Source of the DNA: Candidatus Aminicenantota bacterium
GTDB lineage: Bacteria; Acidobacteriota; Aminicenantia; Aminicenantales; UBA8522
DNA length: 49,446 nt
Assembly: GCA_017886205.1 (NCBI GenBank)
Contig: JAFNEO010000032.1
Coordinates: 370 to 49,815 of the forward strand
Direction: 5' to 3'
Shown here: positions 48,522 to 49,446 of the stretch, one piece after another
Layout of the letters: the number at the start of each line of letters is the position of its first letter
How positions within the stretch are numbered: position 1 is the stretch's first letter
Translations under genes and position numbers: made by a program
The notes under the pieces: model-generated
The model's database searches: none
Told to the model about the DNA's origin: nothing
Seen by the model: the letters and a program-made list of their open reading frames with translations, nothing else

Positions 48522-49446
48522 ACCCAGGATCGTCATCATCGGCGCCGGAGCCACCGGCCGCGGCCAGATCGGCCGGCTGGCCCATCAGGCCGGTTTCGCC
48601 CTCGCTTTCATCGAACGGCGGAAAGACCTGGTCGACATCTTGCGGTCGGCGGGAAAATACACTGTCGGACTGGCCGGCCAAACGATCCGAGAGGTCGGGG
48701 TCGGCGGGTTCGAGATGATCCATTCGGACGAGCTTTTCAAGTGCATGCCGGCGATCGCCCAAGCGGACATCATCGCCACGGCCGTCCTCCCGACCAACCT
48801 GGAAGCCGTTGCCCCTCTCCTGGCCAAGGGCCTGGGCCTAAGGCGGGAGCGGAATATCGACTGGCCGCTGAATGTCATCGCCTGTGAGAACATGGAGCGG
48901 AGCTCGAGCACCTTGCGAGACCTGGTGCTGCGGCATACCCCCAAGTTCGACTGGGGCTGGGTCGACGCCAACGTCGGCTTTCCGGACGCCATGGTCGCCT
49001 GCCTCGTCCCCTGGCCCAAGGACCCTCTCTACCTTATGGCGGAGGCCGTGCAGGAGTGGTCGGTGGACGCCCGCGGAGTGAAGTACCCCATCCCTGAACT
49101 CTCCGGACTGACTCTGAGCGCCAACCAGGAAGCGGCCCTGGAACGCAAGCTCTTCATAAAGAACACCGGGCATTTCGCCATCGGAATCCTCGGTTATTTG
49201 AAGGGTTACCCGCTGATGCACGAGGCCGCACGCGACCCCGAGATTTTTGCCTTGGCCGATGCGGCCACGAAAGAGTCCGCCGCTGCGGTGGCCGGCAAGC
49301 ATGGCTTTAATTCGCAAGAAACCGAGGAATACCGGCGGACCTTCATGGAGCAGATGCTCTCGCCGTTTCTTCCGGATGAGATCGGGCGGGTGATCCGTGA
49401 GCTGGGCCGCAAACTGGCCCGTGAGGAACGCCTGGTCGGCCTGGCG
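48502..49446 (+). CDS. Mannitol-1-phosphate 5-dehydrogenase-like polyol dehydrogenase (3' end outside window)
   Basis: The first 315 residues of a long-chain mannitol dehydrogenase family member. Rossmann motif RIVIIGAGATGRGQIG (9-24) with the GxGxxGRG typical of MtlD. Then FIERRKDLVDIL, IIATAVLPTNLEAVAP, LNVIACENMERSS (the NC/CEN catalytic-domain entry), VGFPDAMVACLVPW, and KLFIKNTGHFAIGILGYLKG, which matches the catalytic helix with Lys, Asn and His (KxxxxNxxH). It oxidises a polyol phosphate to a keto- or aldose phosphate with NAD. The start codon lies inside the end of the damaged cupin gene, so the two were co-translated. No stop codon occurs before the window ends. Confidence 0.88.
   Translation, partial: MAEQKSRPRIVIIGAGATGRGQIGRLAHQAGFALAFIERRKDLVDILRSAGKYTVGLAGQTIREVGVGGFEMIHSDELFKCMPAIAQADIIATAVLPTNLEAVAPLLAKGLGLRRERNIDWPLNVIACENMERSSSTLRDLVLRHTPKFDWGWVDANVGFPDAMVACLVPWPKDPLYLMAEAVQEWSVDARGVKYPIPELSGLTLSANQEAALERKLFIKNTGHFAIGILGYLKGYPLMHEAARDPEIFALADAATKESAAAVAGKHGFNSQETEEYRRTFMEQMLSPFLPDEIGRVIRELGRKLAREERLVGLA

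Noticed and set aside
1..49446. CRISPR array, prophage, or insertion sequence
   Set aside because: No regularly spaced repeats, transposase, integrase or phage structural genes were seen; the repeats present are short hairpin elements in two or three places only.

Overview
The window is GC-rich and densely coded. It suggests an uncultured member of the Acidobacteriota / Candidatus Aminicenantes kind. This is an inference from gene families: a TonB-dependent receptor with an N-terminal carboxypeptidase-regulatory-like domain, zinc-ribbon Ser/Thr kinases with C-terminal TPR sensors, ThuA, DUF362, DUF1295 and DUF418 proteins, many exported glycosidases, and intergenic repeats with a GGGGACA/TGTCCCC hairpin. 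No rRNA gene is present, so taxonomy cannot be settled from the window alone.

Layout. 1-9.5 kb: the tail of an unknown protein, a CDF metal exporter with three C-terminal dimerisation repeats, an overlapping ThuA and TPR/CarboxypepD gene pair, the divergent TonB receptor, a strong bidirectional terminator and an exported M16 protease. 9.5-12.3 kb: a VapBC-type toxin-antitoxin pair with a promoter/operator made of two palindromes, an unknown membrane protein, and a methyltransferase with a signal peptide. 12.5-18.6 kb: two tandem zinc-ribbon Ser/Thr kinases with different sensor halves. 18.7-25 kb: a YCF48-like propeller, a DUF418 membrane protein, a TolB-propeller/amidohydrolase fusion and a tRNA-Glu(CTC) on the opposite strand. 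25-32.3 kb: a GH2 glycosidase, a stand-alone GMP synthase ATP-pyrophosphatase subunit flanked by two copies of a structured repeat, a DUF1295 protein, a FakA-FakB fusion and a small unknown protein. 32.6-34.8 kb: a GH113-like glycosidase and two head-to-head gene remnants.

34.8-42.2 kb is the most system-like part. It is one long minus-strand run of exported proteins: two double-cupin proteins, two Tat-exported DUF362 proteins, a lipoprotein joining two cupins to an SMP-30/gluconolactonase propeller, and a BASS-family organic-anion importer at the distal end. I infer an extracytoplasmic pathway that modifies or hydrolyses a sugar-acid or lactone-like compound and imports the product. The substrate is unknown.

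42.5-49.4 kb carries a GNAT acetyltransferase, an amino-acid permease, and then a sugar/polyol locus: a PfkB kinase, the remains of a RuBisCO-like protein gene (frameshift plus a large internal deletion), a geranylgeranyl-reductase-like flavoprotein fused to a SRPBCC-like domain, a mannose-6-phosphate-isomerase-type cupin that has lost its middle, and the start of a mannitol-1-phosphate-dehydrogenase-like gene. The two damaged genes suggest this locus is decaying, or that the assembly has small deletions here.
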